A stretch of 18,892 nt of DNA, taken from the NCBI GenBank assembly GCA_019419895.1, contig JAHZIE010000028.1, forward strand, positions 16,877 to 35,768. The letters run 5' to 3'. Source of the stretch: Clostridiales bacterium. Lineage in GTDB: Bacteria; Bacillota; Clostridia; Oscillospirales; Acutalibacteraceae. Within the stretch, counting starts at the first letter, position 1, and each line of letters starts with the position of its first letter. This document shows, in pieces, positions 1 through 7,743 of the stretch. The notes under the pieces were generated by a model. It was not told the DNA's origin. It saw nothing but the letters and a program-made list of their open reading frames with translations, and made no database searches. Made by a program: the position numbers and the translations under genes.

Positions 1-1
1 T

Positions 2-508
2 GGAGCGGCCAGCGCTTCAGCGGTGATGATTGGAAAAGCTGTCGGCGCGGGAAGGGAGCATATGCTGAAGGAGTACACCAGAACCCTGCAGGTGTTATAT
101 CTCGGCATTGGCTTTTTCACAGGGCTGATCCTATTCCTGCTCCGCAATCCCATTGTCCTTCTCTTCTCTGTTTCCGACGAGGCGAAGGAACTGGCAAAGC
201 AGTTTATGGCCGTTCTGAGTATTACAGTGGTGGGAACCTCCTACCAGGTCGCCTGTCTGACTGGAATTGTCCGCGGCGGCGGGGATACCCGTTTTGTGCT
301 GTATAACGACACTATTTTCATGTGGGGACTGGTGATTCCTCTTTCCGCCTTGGCGGCCTTTGTATTTCACTGGTCATCAGTCACGGTGTTTTTCTGCCTG
401 AAATGTGATCAGCTTTTGAAGTGTATTGTGGCGGTGGTAAAGGTAAACAGCTATAATTGGGTGAGGAAGCTGACAAGGGATAAAATAGAAGAACCAGCGG
501 TTTCCTGA
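2..508 (+). CDS. MATE family efflux transporter, C-terminal part (5' end outside window)
   Basis: The frame is already open at base 2, so only about the last 168 residues are present. A GTG at 23 is internal, because the upstream codons continue a typical MATE segment (GAASASAV before MIGKAVGAG). The protein should be a cytoplasmic-membrane, ion-driven multidrug/toxin exporter. Visible hallmarks are the IGKAVGAG loop, a hydrophobic segment near VLYLGIGFFTGLILFLL, the CLTGIVRGGGDTRFVLYND loop typical of bacterial NorM/DinF-type proteins, and a basic cytoplasmic tail. It ends with TGA at 506-508 just before a shared terminator and converges with a second, separate MATE gene. The substrate cannot be inferred. 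Family assignment is secure. Confidence 0.9.
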   Translation, partial: GAASASAVMIGKAVGAGREHMLKEYTRTLQVLYLGIGFFTGLILFLLRNPIVLLFSVSDEAKELAKQFMAVLSITVVGTSYQVACLTGIVRGGGDTRFVLYNDTIFMWGLVIPLSALAAFVFHWSSVTVFFCLKCDQLLKCIVAVVKVNSYNWVRKLTRDKIEEPAVS

Positions 509-524
509 CCATCTATAGAAAAAC

Positions 525-565
525 AAACTCCCGTACATGACAGAAAGAATGTACGGGAGTTTTTG
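525..565. terminator. Bidirectional rho-independent terminator between two convergent MATE genes
   Basis: A perfect 12-bp stem (ACTCCCGTACAT at 527-538 with ATGTACGGGAGT at 549-560) encloses a 10-nt loop. It is followed by TTTT on the plus strand and preceded by an A-rich run that gives a T-rich tail on the minus strand. It can serve both the plus-strand MATE gene ending at 508 and the minus-strand MATE gene ending at 674. Confidence 0.85.
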
Positions 566-673
566 AATTTTAAATAAAGGAACCACTCATGGACTGTTGC
601 CGAAGGGCCTCCCCGATGGGAAAGGAAAGACAAGCGGACTGCCGGCAGAATCCGGTATAAACGGCTTGCCTTG

Positions 674-2017
674 TCAGAAGGATAGTCCTGGACTTCTCTT
701 TCTGCGGTAGAAATAATAAACGACGCCGAGTATATCTGCTAAAAGCCAGCCAATCGGGACGGACCACCAGATTCCCGTTACCCCGAAAATTGGAAGGGAA
801 GAGAGCAGATATGCCAGAGCAACCCTGGTTCCCAGGGAAACGACAGTCAAAACAACCGACATACCGGGTCTTTTGACTGCCCGGTAATAACCATAGAGGA
901 GGAAAAGCAGACCAATACCAAAATAGAAAGCACCCTCTATGCGGAGATATTCCACTCCAATCCGAAGAATTTCGGTTTCCTCTGGATGGATAAAGAGGAG
1001 CAGAAGAGGTTTTGCAAATAGAAAGACTAATGCGGATACAGCGAGGGAAAATACGAAGGAACAGATAACTGCGCTTTTGATTCCCTTTTGTATTCTTAAC
1101 TTTTTTCCCGCGCCATAGTTTTGCGCGATAAAGGTGGAAAAAGCATTGCCGAAATCCTGTACAGGCATATAGGCAAAGGAATCGATTTTGACCGCCGCGG
1201 CAAAGGCCGCCATGACCGGAGCCCCAAAGCTGTTGACCAACCCCTGTACCAGCAGGATACCGAAATTCATAACTGATTGCTGGATACAGGTGAGAAGGGA
1301 AAACCTGAAAATTTCGCTGAAAACAGCTGGATAAAAATGCATATGCTCTCTTTTAGGGCGCAGCTGGGGAAAACGGAAATAGGTATAAATCCCCAGGCCA
1401 ACCCCAGAAACAAGCTGTGAAAAGGCAGTCGCGGCCGCCGCGCCCGCAATTCCCCATGGGAGAACCAGGATAAGAAATAAATCCAGCCCAATGTTTAAAA
1501 TAACAGAAACCGCCAGAAAAATCAGCGGAACTACGGAATTTCCTATGGAACGCAGAAGGGAGGCAAAATAATTATATAGGAATACGCCTGGAATTCCAAA
1601 GAATACAATCCAAAGGTATTCCCGCATAAAAGGATAAATTTCTTCCGGGACGCGCATAAAAGAGAGAATGGGATCAATGGCTGTCAGCACCGTAAGATTC
1701 AGGATAATCGCGATGCCTCCGATAGAAACGAAGGAAATAAATATACTGGATTTTAATTTATCCTCCGCATGTTCCCCGTAGCGGATGGAAAATACTGCGC
1801 CGCATCCCATACAAAGGCCGAGAAGAATGGAGGTGAGAAAGGTCATGAAGGTGTAGGCGGAGCCCACGGCCGCCAAAGCGTTGCTTCCGAGAAACTGGCC
1901 GACGATAAGGGTATCGGCGATATTATAGAGCTGCTGGAGAAGATTGCCTATCATAAAGGGAAAAGCAAAAAGCAGCATGGTCTTTGTAATGCTGCCGGAA
2001 GTCAGATTTCTTTGCAT
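674..2017 (-). CDS. MATE family efflux transporter
   Basis: Complete 447-residue multidrug/toxin extrusion exporter, the usual size for a 12-helix MATE protein in the cytoplasmic membrane. The N-terminus (LTSGSITKTMLLFAFPFMIG) and the following QQLYNIADTLIVGQFLG are characteristic of the first half. The IAQNYGAGKK motif opens the second half, and hydrophobic helices run to a basic tail (YYFYRRKR). The ATG at 2017 is preferred over an in-frame ATG at 2047 because AGGTG lies six bases upstream of it, while the earlier one has no usable spacing and sits inside a promoter-like palindrome. It appears monocistronic and shares the terminator at 525-565. It is not a duplicate of the partial MATE at the window start; the two come from different subgroups. 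Substrate unknown. Confidence 0.93.
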   Translation of the reverse strand: MQRNLTSGSITKTMLLFAFPFMIGNLLQQLYNIADTLIVGQFLGSNALAAVGSAYTFMTFLTSILLGLCMGCGAVFSIRYGEHAEDKLKSSIFISFVSIGGIAIILNLTVLTAIDPILSFMRVPEEIYPFMREYLWIVFFGIPGVFLYNYFASLLRSIGNSVVPLIFLAVSVILNIGLDLFLILVLPWGIAGAAAATAFSQLVSGVGLGIYTYFRFPQLRPKREHMHFYPAVFSEIFRFSLLTCIQQSVMNFGILLVQGLVNSFGAPVMAAFAAAVKIDSFAYMPVQDFGNAFSTFIAQNYGAGKKLRIQKGIKSAVICSFVFSLAVSALVFLFAKPLLLLFIHPEETEILRIGVEYLRIEGAFYFGIGLLFLLYGYYRAVKRPGMSVVLTVVSLGTRVALAYLLSSLPIFGVTGIWWSVPIGWLLADILGVVYYFYRRKRSPGLSF

Positions 2018-2034
2018 GGAGAGCACCTGCTTTT

Positions 2035-2048
2035 TATGATATATCATA
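2035..2048 (-). promoter_or_regulatory. Palindrome overlapping a -10-like element upstream of the MATE gene
   Basis: TATGATATATCATA is a perfect 14-bp palindrome ending 18 bases before the ATG of the minus-strand MATE gene. Read on the minus strand it begins with a -10-like TATGAT. No good -35 box is visible. It could be a repressor operator overlapping the core promoter, but AT-rich palindromes of this length also arise by chance. Confidence 0.35.
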
Positions 2049-2264
2049 TCCTAACAAAAATGGCAGAAAGTCATATTTCCCTCAGAGTCCCGAAAAAGCA
2101 AAGGGATTCATTCAGGCGGCCCGGAAATTTGAGAGAAGGATGTCACGGCGCTGCGATGTTCTTCTGAAGCTCTGTCAGCTGATGAATTATTCCCGGAAAA
2201 GGAATGGGAAGAGGCCTTCAAACGACAATGGAGTCCAAAACGGTGCCATTCATTTCATCGGAAA

Positions 2265-2564
2265 TTATTGGGGCGGCATATCAAGGGCCTTGTCTGCTGT
2301 CTGAACAAAGAAAACATTATGGCCTTGATTGCTTTCATAAATGAAGTCCTTCAACGGTTTGTTTGTATAGTGGGAATAATCCCCATAAATAGCAATGCGG
2401 CCGCCGTAATTTGCATATTTCTGGAGGATTTCTCACGCCAAGCCCGAGCTTAGAGTGAAGAATTCCTCCTTCACCATACATTGCTTGCATAAGAAGCTCT
2501 AAGACTCACTGCCTTGAATCACGGCGCAGATCTTACTGCTTTTTTCAATTTTCTCTAACAACAT
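2265..2564 (-). pseudogene. Degraded DUF4180 family gene
   Basis: One continuous minus-strand frame of 100 codons keeps clear DUF4180 similarity but has two internal stops. The start (ATG at 2564) encodes an EKSSKICAVIQGSE segment matching the usual N-terminus, and a TAG follows two codons later. Conserved blocks then resume as KEEFFTLSSGLA, an in-frame TGA, EILQKYANYGGRIAIYGDYS, YTNKPLKDFIYESNQG and HNVFFVQTADKAL, before TAA at 2265-2267. The family is usually about 120 residues; roughly 20 residues seem deleted between the N-terminal strand and the KEEFF block. DUF4180 has no established function. This copy cannot give a full product without double readthrough. Recognition is from family memory, not a search. 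Confidence 0.75.
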
Positions 2565-2644
2565 TGGTGATGATTCCTTTGAAAATATTTGATCGTCCCT
2601 GTCGAAAAAATACAGAACTACTGACAACATCCCTTTCAGTTATA

Positions 2645-2682
2645 AGAAAAATCCACCGTAATTCAATCGAAATTACGGTGGA
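2645..2682 (-). terminator. Rho-independent terminator of tRNA-Ser
   Basis: A perfect 12-bp stem (TCCACCGTAATT at 2652-2663 with AATTACGGTGGA at 2671-2682) with a 7-nt loop. On the minus strand it is followed by TTTTTC. It starts five bases after the tRNA CCA end. Confidence 0.9.
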
Positions 2683-2686
2683 CCTA

Positions 2687-2779
2687 TGGCGGAGAGATGC
2701 GGATTTGAACCCCAGATACGGGGATACCCGTATACATGATTTCCAATCATGCTCCTTCGGCCAGCTCGGACATCTCTCC
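2687..2779 (-). tRNA. tRNA-Ser (anticodon GGA)
   Basis: The minus strand folds as a class II tRNA. The acceptor GGAGAGA pairs with TCTCTCC and is followed by G and an encoded CCA (3' end at 2687). The D arm holds the GCTGGCC loop. The anticodon stem CATGA/TCATG flanks TTGGAAA, placing GGA at 2744-2742 to read UCC and UCU. The long variable arm is ATACGGG/CCCGTAT, as expected for serine, and the T arm contains GGTTCAAATCC. The 93 nt include the CCA. Promoter and terminator are both visible, so it is a single-gene unit. Confidence 0.97.
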
Positions 2780-2808
2780 AAATGTCTTAACCTGTACGAC
2801 GCTCAATT

Positions 2809-2837
2809 ATTATATCCTTTCTTTGTGAAAAAGTCAA
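2809..2837 (-). promoter_or_regulatory. Consensus sigma-A promoter for tRNA-Ser
   Basis: On the minus strand TTGACT (2837-2832) is separated by exactly 17 bp from a perfect TATAAT (2814-2809), about 30 bp upstream of the tRNA 5' end. Confidence 0.9.
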
Positions 2838-3471
2838 GAGTTTTTTATTCTTTTCTTATGATTTGTTTTTGCCGGCAGGAATAAGCCTCTAGCGTGAGGC
2901 CCATGCCGCCAATGAGAGAGCTTATTTTTTATGAACGCTGTTTCCATCGTTGTGCCGAAAATGAAGAAATGGATCTAAGAAATTCCGTTACAAAATTCAG
3001 AAGCATAGCAGGAGTAATCACAAGATAATCAGTCATTCCAGCAAAAGTTGTTCAGACAATTGCCTTCCCAGCCGGAAAAAGGAGTAAAAACTACAAAAGA
3101 CGCCGCCACTTTGAACATGGTGATGGAACATTGCTGGCAAAACAGTCGGCTGAGGAGGATTTCAGAGAACGGAAAGAACCTAGCCGGTGGGGTGTCAGAA
3201 CCACCTGGTTCCATCCAAATACCAGGTAAAAGAAACTACTTGGATGACGCCGGTACTGATAGAGAACAGGTCAATTTTATCACATGTATGGATTCTTTAT
3301 GTTCCACTAAGGCAAACCTCCGCCTGTATCACATTTCAAAGATAACAACCATTACAGCTTTTAAAAATTGTACATTAAAACAAATAGAACTGTAAGAAAA
3401 CGTATAATTCCCAATAGCTCCTCAGAGAAAAACGGCCGAAAATGTCTTTTTTCAAGGCTTTTGTGTGATTC
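2838..3471. other. Gene-poor intergenic stretch
   Basis: No gene with a convincing start, coding signature or family resemblance was found on either strand. It holds a 41-codon open frame at 2903-3028 (+) with only a poorly spaced GTGAGG ahead of it, and a 115-codon frame at 3048-3395 (+) with low-complexity, non-family-like translation. Short inverted repeats at 2885-2900 and 3203-3227 lack T-tracts. A minus-strand frame over about 2850-3045 has protein-like patches interrupted by stops, so a decayed gene is possible but unidentified. Confidence 0.5.
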
Positions 3472-3500
3472 TTGTCATATAAAAGAAAAAGGATTATAAT
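3472..3500 (+). promoter_or_regulatory. Sigma-A promoter of the EndoQ-helicase gene
   Basis: TTGTCA (3472-3477) and a perfect TATAAT (3495-3500) are 17 bp apart, about 30 bp ahead of the ATG at 3531. The ribosome binding site GGAGG (3519-3523) lies seven bases before the start codon, giving a short leader. Confidence 0.85.
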
Positions 3501-3530
3501 GAAAAAAACAGAACAATCGGAGGAAGCTAT

Positions 3531-6500
3531 ATGTGGATTGCTGACTTACATATCCATTCCAGGTATTCCAGAGCCACAAGCAGGGACTGTACGCCGGAAA
3601 CATTGGACCTATGGGCTAGGAAAAAAGGGATTGATCTGGTGGGAACCGGGGATTTTACCCATCCCGCGTGGAGGGAAGAGCTGAAAGAGCGGCTTTGCCC
3701 TGCGGAAGATGGATTTTACCGTCTCAAGGAAGAATACCGGCTCCCTTATGAGGGCGTGGCGGCAGGAGCGCGTCCCCGGTTTGTTCTGTCCACCGAAATC
3801 AGTTCCATTTATAAGAAATGGGATAAGGTGAGAAAGGTGCATAACGTCATCCTTCTTCCCGGCTTGGAGGAGGCGGAGGTTCTTTCCAAACGTCTGGAGC
3901 TGATTGGAAACCTTCACTCCGACGGCAGGCCGATCCTGGGGCTGGACAGCCGGGATTTGCTTGAAATTACGCTGGAATGCTGCCCCGAGGCAATTTTTAT
4001 TCCCGCCCATATCTGGACGCCTCATTTTTCTCTATTTGGCGCTTTTTCCGGTTTTCAGACGATCGAGGAATGCTATGAAGATCTCACTCCTTATATTCAT
4101 GCGGTGGAAACGGGGCTTTCCTCCGATCCCCTTATGAACTGGCGCCTTTCCGCCTTGGACTCCTATACTCTGGTTTCAAATTCGGATGCCCATTCTCCCT
4201 CTAAGCTGGGGCGGGAGGCCAACCTGCTGACCGCGGAGTTTTCCTATCAGGGCCTTCGCCAAGCACTCACGGGAAGAGGTGCGCCTGGCATGGCGGGAAC
4301 CATTGAATTTTATCCGGAAGAAGGAAAATATCATTATGATGGACACAGAAACTGCCATTTGTGTCTGAAACCGTCCCAAACAGAGGAATATCGTGGAATT
4401 TGCCCGGTATGCGGTAAAAAAATCACAGTAGGTGTCCTTCACAGAGTGGAGGAATTGGCGGATCGGCCGGAGGGATACCGGCCGGAAAGAAACGGATATT
4501 TTGAAAGTTTGGTTCCTCTGTCTGAAATTATTGGAGCTTCTCTTGGCATACGGCCGGAAAGCGCCAAGGTCCAAAAAGGGTATGAGGAGATGCTGCGCCG
4601 GTTTGGCAGTGAATTTTCAATCCTGCGTTCCTTACCTACTGAGGAAATTGCAGAATCTGCCGGAGAATGTATCGCTGAGGGAATCAAACGGGCAAGGATG
4701 GGCAAAATTTTTGTCTCTCCCGGGTTCGATGGGGAGTATGGAAAAGTGTCCGTGTTTGGAGAGGGGGAGTTGGCGGCTCTTTCCGGGCAGCTCTGCCTCT
4801 TTGGAGATGCTGTCGCAGGCCAGGGACGGAAGAGGCAGGCGTGTCGTCGGAAGGTCCTTCCTTCAAAGAAAAAGGAGAAGCCACAGGTAAAAAAGGAAGA
4901 AAGGGACCAGCTGAATGAGGAACAGATGCGGGCGGTGACATCGGACGCGCCTGTAATAGAAGTGGTTGCCGGACCGGGAACGGGTAAGACAAAAACCTTG
5001 GTGGCAAAAGCGGCTTATCTTGTAAAGGAGTTGGGGATTGCACCGGAGGAAATCACTGCTGTGACTTTTACCAACCAGGCCGCGGAGGAAATGAAGGAAA
5101 GGCTGTCGCGGGAGCTGGAAAGCAGAAAGCTGGCTGACGCTATGCATATCGGAACTTTCCACGGCCTTTGTCTGGAATTGTTGATGAAACAGGGGGGATT
5201 CTATGCCGTTGCGGATCCTTATGACTGTATCCTTTTAATGGAGGAGGCGATACAGAGGCTGGGACTGAAGGGAAAGGCGTCCTCTCTTTTGAGAAAGCTT
5301 TCGGCCTGTAAAAACCGTTGCCTGGAAAAAGAGGCGCTTCCAGAGGGGTTATATGATGAATATGAGCGTCTGTTGAAGAAAAATGGACTTGCTGATTATG
5401 ACGATCTGCTTTTGGAGGCATGGAAGGAAGCCGCTGGCTGGCCGGAAGAGAATGAGGAAAGAAAGCGTTTTTCTTATCTTCTTGTGGATGAGCTTCAAGA
5501 CAGCAATGAGCTTCAGCATCTGCTTTTGGAGGAATGGGGAAGATTTTCAAAGGAGCTCTTTCTTATTGGAGATCCGGATCAGTCGATTTATGGTTTTCGC
5601 GGGGCCCGCAGCAGTTCCTTTCTGAAACTGAGGGAAAAGTTTCCAAACTGTGAGACTGTGGAGCTTTGCAAAAATTATCGAAGCAGTCCTGAAATTCTCA
5701 GATGTGCGGGTTCTTTGATTCAAAATAATCCAGAAAGACATCCAATTCTGGAACCGCAAAGGCCGGGAATGGGTAAAGTACAAATTTACCATGGCAAGGA
5801 TGATTTTGCGGAGGCGCTGTTTATTACAAAAGAGATCAACCGCATGGTTGGTGGCGTGGATATGCTGGACAGCGAATCCTTGGCGGCAGGGCTGGAAGGG
5901 GGACTGGGATTCTCCGACATTGCGGTGCTTTACCGTACCCACCGACAGGCCGAGCTTCTGGAGCTGTGTTTCCAGAAGGAAGGAATTCCCTATTTGGTCA
6001 GGGGAAGGGATTCAGTGCTGGAAGATCCGCTGGTCCGGGGAATTCTGGGATTTTTCCGCTTTCTGGTATCACCGGCCGATAAAGCTGGCCTGCGCGCCTG
6101 CCTGTTATTTGTGGAAAAGATTCCAAGAAATGTGGTGGATTCTGTTTTGGAAGAATTGCCGCAACAGGGAAAGGAGAGGCCATCATTTCCTCACTTAACG
6201 CAGGAAATACAGGAAGCGCTGGACAGGCTTTGGAGTATGGCGGAAGCTATGAGAGAGGCGCTCCCTAGAGAAAGGCCACAGAAGCTGTTAGAAGAATATC
6301 TCAGGAAGCATTCCGAAGGAAGATCATCCCTGGAAATAACCCAGCCGGTAGAACGCCTTCTTCATATTGCGGTTTTTTATCATCATATGGAGGAATTTCT
6401 GCGCAACATCGCACTGGGAACAGAGGGGGATATTGCAAGAAGCGGAAGCAAAAAATATCAGCCCAATGCCGTATCTCTTATGACATTCCATGGTGCCAAG

Positions 6501-6752
6501 GGATTGGAATTTCCGGTAGTATTCCTCTTTGGCGTGAAAAAGGGAATGGTGCCGCTGGAGCTTCCTGGAAGAAAAAGCGATATTCAGGAGGAGAGAAGAC
6601 TTTTTTATGTGGGGATGACTCGTGCAAAGGAACGGCTGATTATTACCCACTCGCAGGAGTCTTCGGCATTTTTGAATGACCTTTCCGATACGGATATCGT
6701 CTACGAGTCTTTGCCCGAAAAGGAGCAGGAAAGGCAGTTAAGCTTTTTTTAA
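3531..6752 (+). CDS. Endonuclease Q (PHP domain)-UvrD/PcrA-type helicase fusion protein
   Basis: A 1073-residue two-enzyme fusion. Residues 1-425 are an endonuclease Q-type PHP domain with likely metal ligands in DLHIHS (H7, H9), GTGDFTHP (D41), STEIS (E89), KVHNV (H104), PAHIW (H160) and SNSDAHS (D219, H221), then a Cys4 zinc site (C275/C278 and C291/C294). A Lys-rich linker (about 432-458) leads to a complete superfamily 1A helicase: Q motif at 460-465, Walker A GPGTGKT (481-487), TFTNQAAEEM, GTFHG, motif II VDELQD (652-657), GDPDQSIYGFRGA (680-692), NYRSSPEIL, TFHGAKGLEFPVVF (985-998) and YVGMTRAKERL near 1027-1037. EndoQ enzymes nick DNA 5' of deaminated bases and abasic sites; PcrA-like helicases unwind from nicks. 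A combined deaminated-base repair role is inference. Both halves look intact. The ATG has GGAGG seven bases upstream. Confidence 0.93.
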   Translation: MWIADLHIHSRYSRATSRDCTPETLDLWARKKGIDLVGTGDFTHPAWREELKERLCPAEDGFYRLKEEYRLPYEGVAAGARPRFVLSTEISSIYKKWDKVRKVHNVILLPGLEEAEVLSKRLELIGNLHSDGRPILGLDSRDLLEITLECCPEAIFIPAHIWTPHFSLFGAFSGFQTIEECYEDLTPYIHAVETGLSSDPLMNWRLSALDSYTLVSNSDAHSPSKLGREANLLTAEFSYQGLRQALTGRGAPGMAGTIEFYPEEGKYHYDGHRNCHLCLKPSQTEEYRGICPVCGKKITVGVLHRVEELADRPEGYRPERNGYFESLVPLSEIIGASLGIRPESAKVQKGYEEMLRRFGSEFSILRSLPTEEIAESAGECIAEGIKRARMGKIFVSPGFDGEYGKVSVFGEGELAALSGQLCLFGDAVAGQGRKRQACRRKVLPSKKKEKPQVKKEERDQLNEEQMRAVTSDAPVIEVVAGPGTGKTKTLVAKAAYLVKELGIAPEEITAVTFTNQAAEEMKERLSRELESRKLADAMHIGTFHGLCLELLMKQGGFYAVADPYDCILLMEEAIQRLGLKGKASSLLRKLSACKNRCLEKEALPEGLYDEYERLLKKNGLADYDDLLLEAWKEAAGWPEENEERKRFSYLLVDELQDSNELQHLLLEEWGRFSKELFLIGDPDQSIYGFRGARSSSFLKLREKFPNCETVELCKNYRSSPEILRCAGSLIQNNPERHPILEPQRPGMGKVQIYHGKDDFAEALFITKEINRMVGGVDMLDSESLAAGLEGGLGFSDIAVLYRTHRQAELLELCFQKEGIPYLVRGRDSVLEDPLVRGILGFFRFLVSPADKAGLRACLLFVEKIPRNVVDSVLEELPQQGKERPSFPHLTQEIQEALDRLWSMAEAMREALPRERPQKLLEEYLRKHSEGRSSLEITQPVERLLHIAVFYHHMEEFLRNIALGTEGDIARSGSKKYQPNAVSLMTFHGAKGLEFPVVFLFGVKKGMVPLELPGRKSDIQEERRLFYVGMTRAKERLIITHSQESSAFLNDLSDTDIVYESLPEKEQERQLSFF

Positions 6753-6762
6753 GATGATTTAA

Positions 6763-6806
6763 GTCATAAGCGCCCCTTCTCTCGAAAGAGAAGGGGCGCT
6801 TATGAC
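6763..6806. terminator. Strong terminator after the EndoQ-helicase gene
   Basis: A perfect 20-bp stem (6763-6782 with 6787-6806, GC-rich core CGCCCCTTCTCT) is closed by a CGAA tetraloop and followed by CTTTTAAT. It starts 10 bases after the stop codon and may also act on the opposite strand, where the next gene converges. Confidence 0.85.
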
Positions 6807-6810
6807 CTTT

Positions 6811-7113
6811 TAATAAAAATTCATTTGAAATACTGCCCATTGTGCTCCTTACAAGCTCAAGACAAGCTTCACAGGTACAGGGGGAAAATTCGGATATAAC
6901 TGAATAGTCCAAAGCAAAAACCATGTATTTACAGTGTAAGCAAGCTTATGAGGAAAATAACCAGGCAGTCGAAGCAGGTTATTTAACAAAAAACAGATCT
7001 ACAAGTTTTTAAAGAGATGAAGATACTGGAAATGGCTACAACATCACAGTTGGGAAAACACAGGGCCGCAAGAGTAAGGAAGAAAATGACACGCCCTCTC
7101 AAATATTCTTAAA
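6811..7113. other. Intergenic stretch without a recognisable gene
   Basis: Between the helicase terminator and the end of the minus-strand GNAT gene. A 28-codon plus frame from ATG 6923 (KQAYEENNQAVEAGYLTK in its middle) looks protein-like but lacks a ribosome binding site. A minus-strand frame from 6924 runs through the terminator and into the helicase gene, so it is an artefact. No terminator was found for the GNAT gene. Confidence 0.4.
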
Positions 7114-7686
7114 TTATAAATTCAGATACCAAATCAACTGGATTTCCTGGGAAATGCCTTCCTGCCCATGGTAGGCGTATTCATTTACCGCGGACAAAAC
7201 AGCCCCCTGCTTGTGATAAAACCGACAGGCAGGTACGTTGTTGTTTTGGCATTCTATTTTCATCTGAAGATACCCCTCATTTCTGGCCCAGGCAGTACAG
7301 GAGTCAAACAGCATCTGTCCGGCTCCCTGCCGGCGGTAACCATCCCTTACACGCAGATCCCAAAGAACACAGAGCTCTTCTCGCCCCTCGAGCATATGAA
7401 CCTCCGGTGATTTTGCCGCAACGGATGCGCCGCCAATAGGCGTATTCCCGTCGAATAAGAGGAAAAAACACCAATGTGAAATATCAAACAGCCTGCCAAA
7501 TTCTACCGCTTTCTCATATTGTCCCAGATCCTTGTCATAGGGGCAAACAGCCTGCTCTTGGAACAAAAAACCACCCAGACCACGATCGATCTTTTCAATC
7601 CGGTATTCGCTGGCAACATGGACAATCATAGGAATAGTATCATAAAGAGATAGCAGGGAGGGCTCAACTTTTTGACAGCGAAACAT
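7114..7686 (-). CDS. GNAT family N-acetyltransferase (streptothricin acetyltransferase-like)
   Basis: A 190-residue protein of the Gcn5-related acetyltransferase fold, using acetyl-CoA to acylate an amine. Motif A is clear at residues 108-127: the strand LWDLRVRDGYRRQG with the pyrophosphate-binding RRQGAG (118-123) followed by a helix. Motif B follows as QNNNVPACRFYHKQGA (147-162). The ending resembles the CHFYAK...GAV arrangement of streptothricin acetyltransferases, but the real substrate is unknown and resistance should not be assumed. The ATG at 7686 is chosen because GGGAGG lies eight bases before it; an in-frame extension to 7713 lacks such a site and runs into a hairpin. It is the last gene of the leftward cluster, about 57 bp after the membrane protein gene. 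Confidence 0.85.
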   Translation of the reverse strand: MFRCQKVEPSLLSLYDTIPMIVHVASEYRIEKIDRGLGGFLFQEQAVCPYDKDLGQYEKAVEFGRLFDISHWCFFLLFDGNTPIGGASVAAKSPEVHMLEGREELCVLWDLRVRDGYRRQGAGQMLFDSCTAWARNEGYLQMKIECQNNNVPACRFYHKQGAVLSAVNEYAYHGQEGISQEIQLIWYLNL

Positions 7687-7705
7687 GACATTTACCTCCC
7701 AAAAT

Positions 7706-7739
7706 CCCCGCAAATACTGCCGCGCCAGTATCGGCGGGG
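7706..7739 (-). terminator. Intergenic hairpin (attenuator or weak terminator) before the GNAT gene
   Basis: CCCCGC pairs with GCGGGG, then a 2-nt mismatch, then ATACTG with CAGTAT around a CCGCGC loop. On the minus strand only ATTTTGGG follows, so the T-tract is short. It may partly terminate the upstream three-gene operon or lower expression of the GNAT gene. Confidence 0.5.
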
Positions 7740-7743
7740 AAAA

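Noticed and set aside
2563..2577. 15-bp identity with a segment of uvrA near 12823
   Set aside because: Short, isolated match without flanking similarity; likely coincidence rather than a repeat.
2885..2900. GCCTC/GAGGC hairpin
   Set aside because: Five-bp stem and no T-tract on either strand; not a convincing terminator.
3203..3227. ACCTGGT/ACCAGGT inverted repeat
   Set aside because: Seven-bp stem with an 11-nt loop, no T-tract and no gene nearby to act on.
3048..3395. 115-codon plus-strand open frame in the gap before the EndoQ-helicase gene
   Set aside because: No ribosome binding site, no family resemblance, mixed composition; probably chance or debris.
6643..6924. 93-codon minus-strand open frame
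   Set aside because: It runs through the terminator hairpin and into the helicase gene antisense, without a ribosome binding site.
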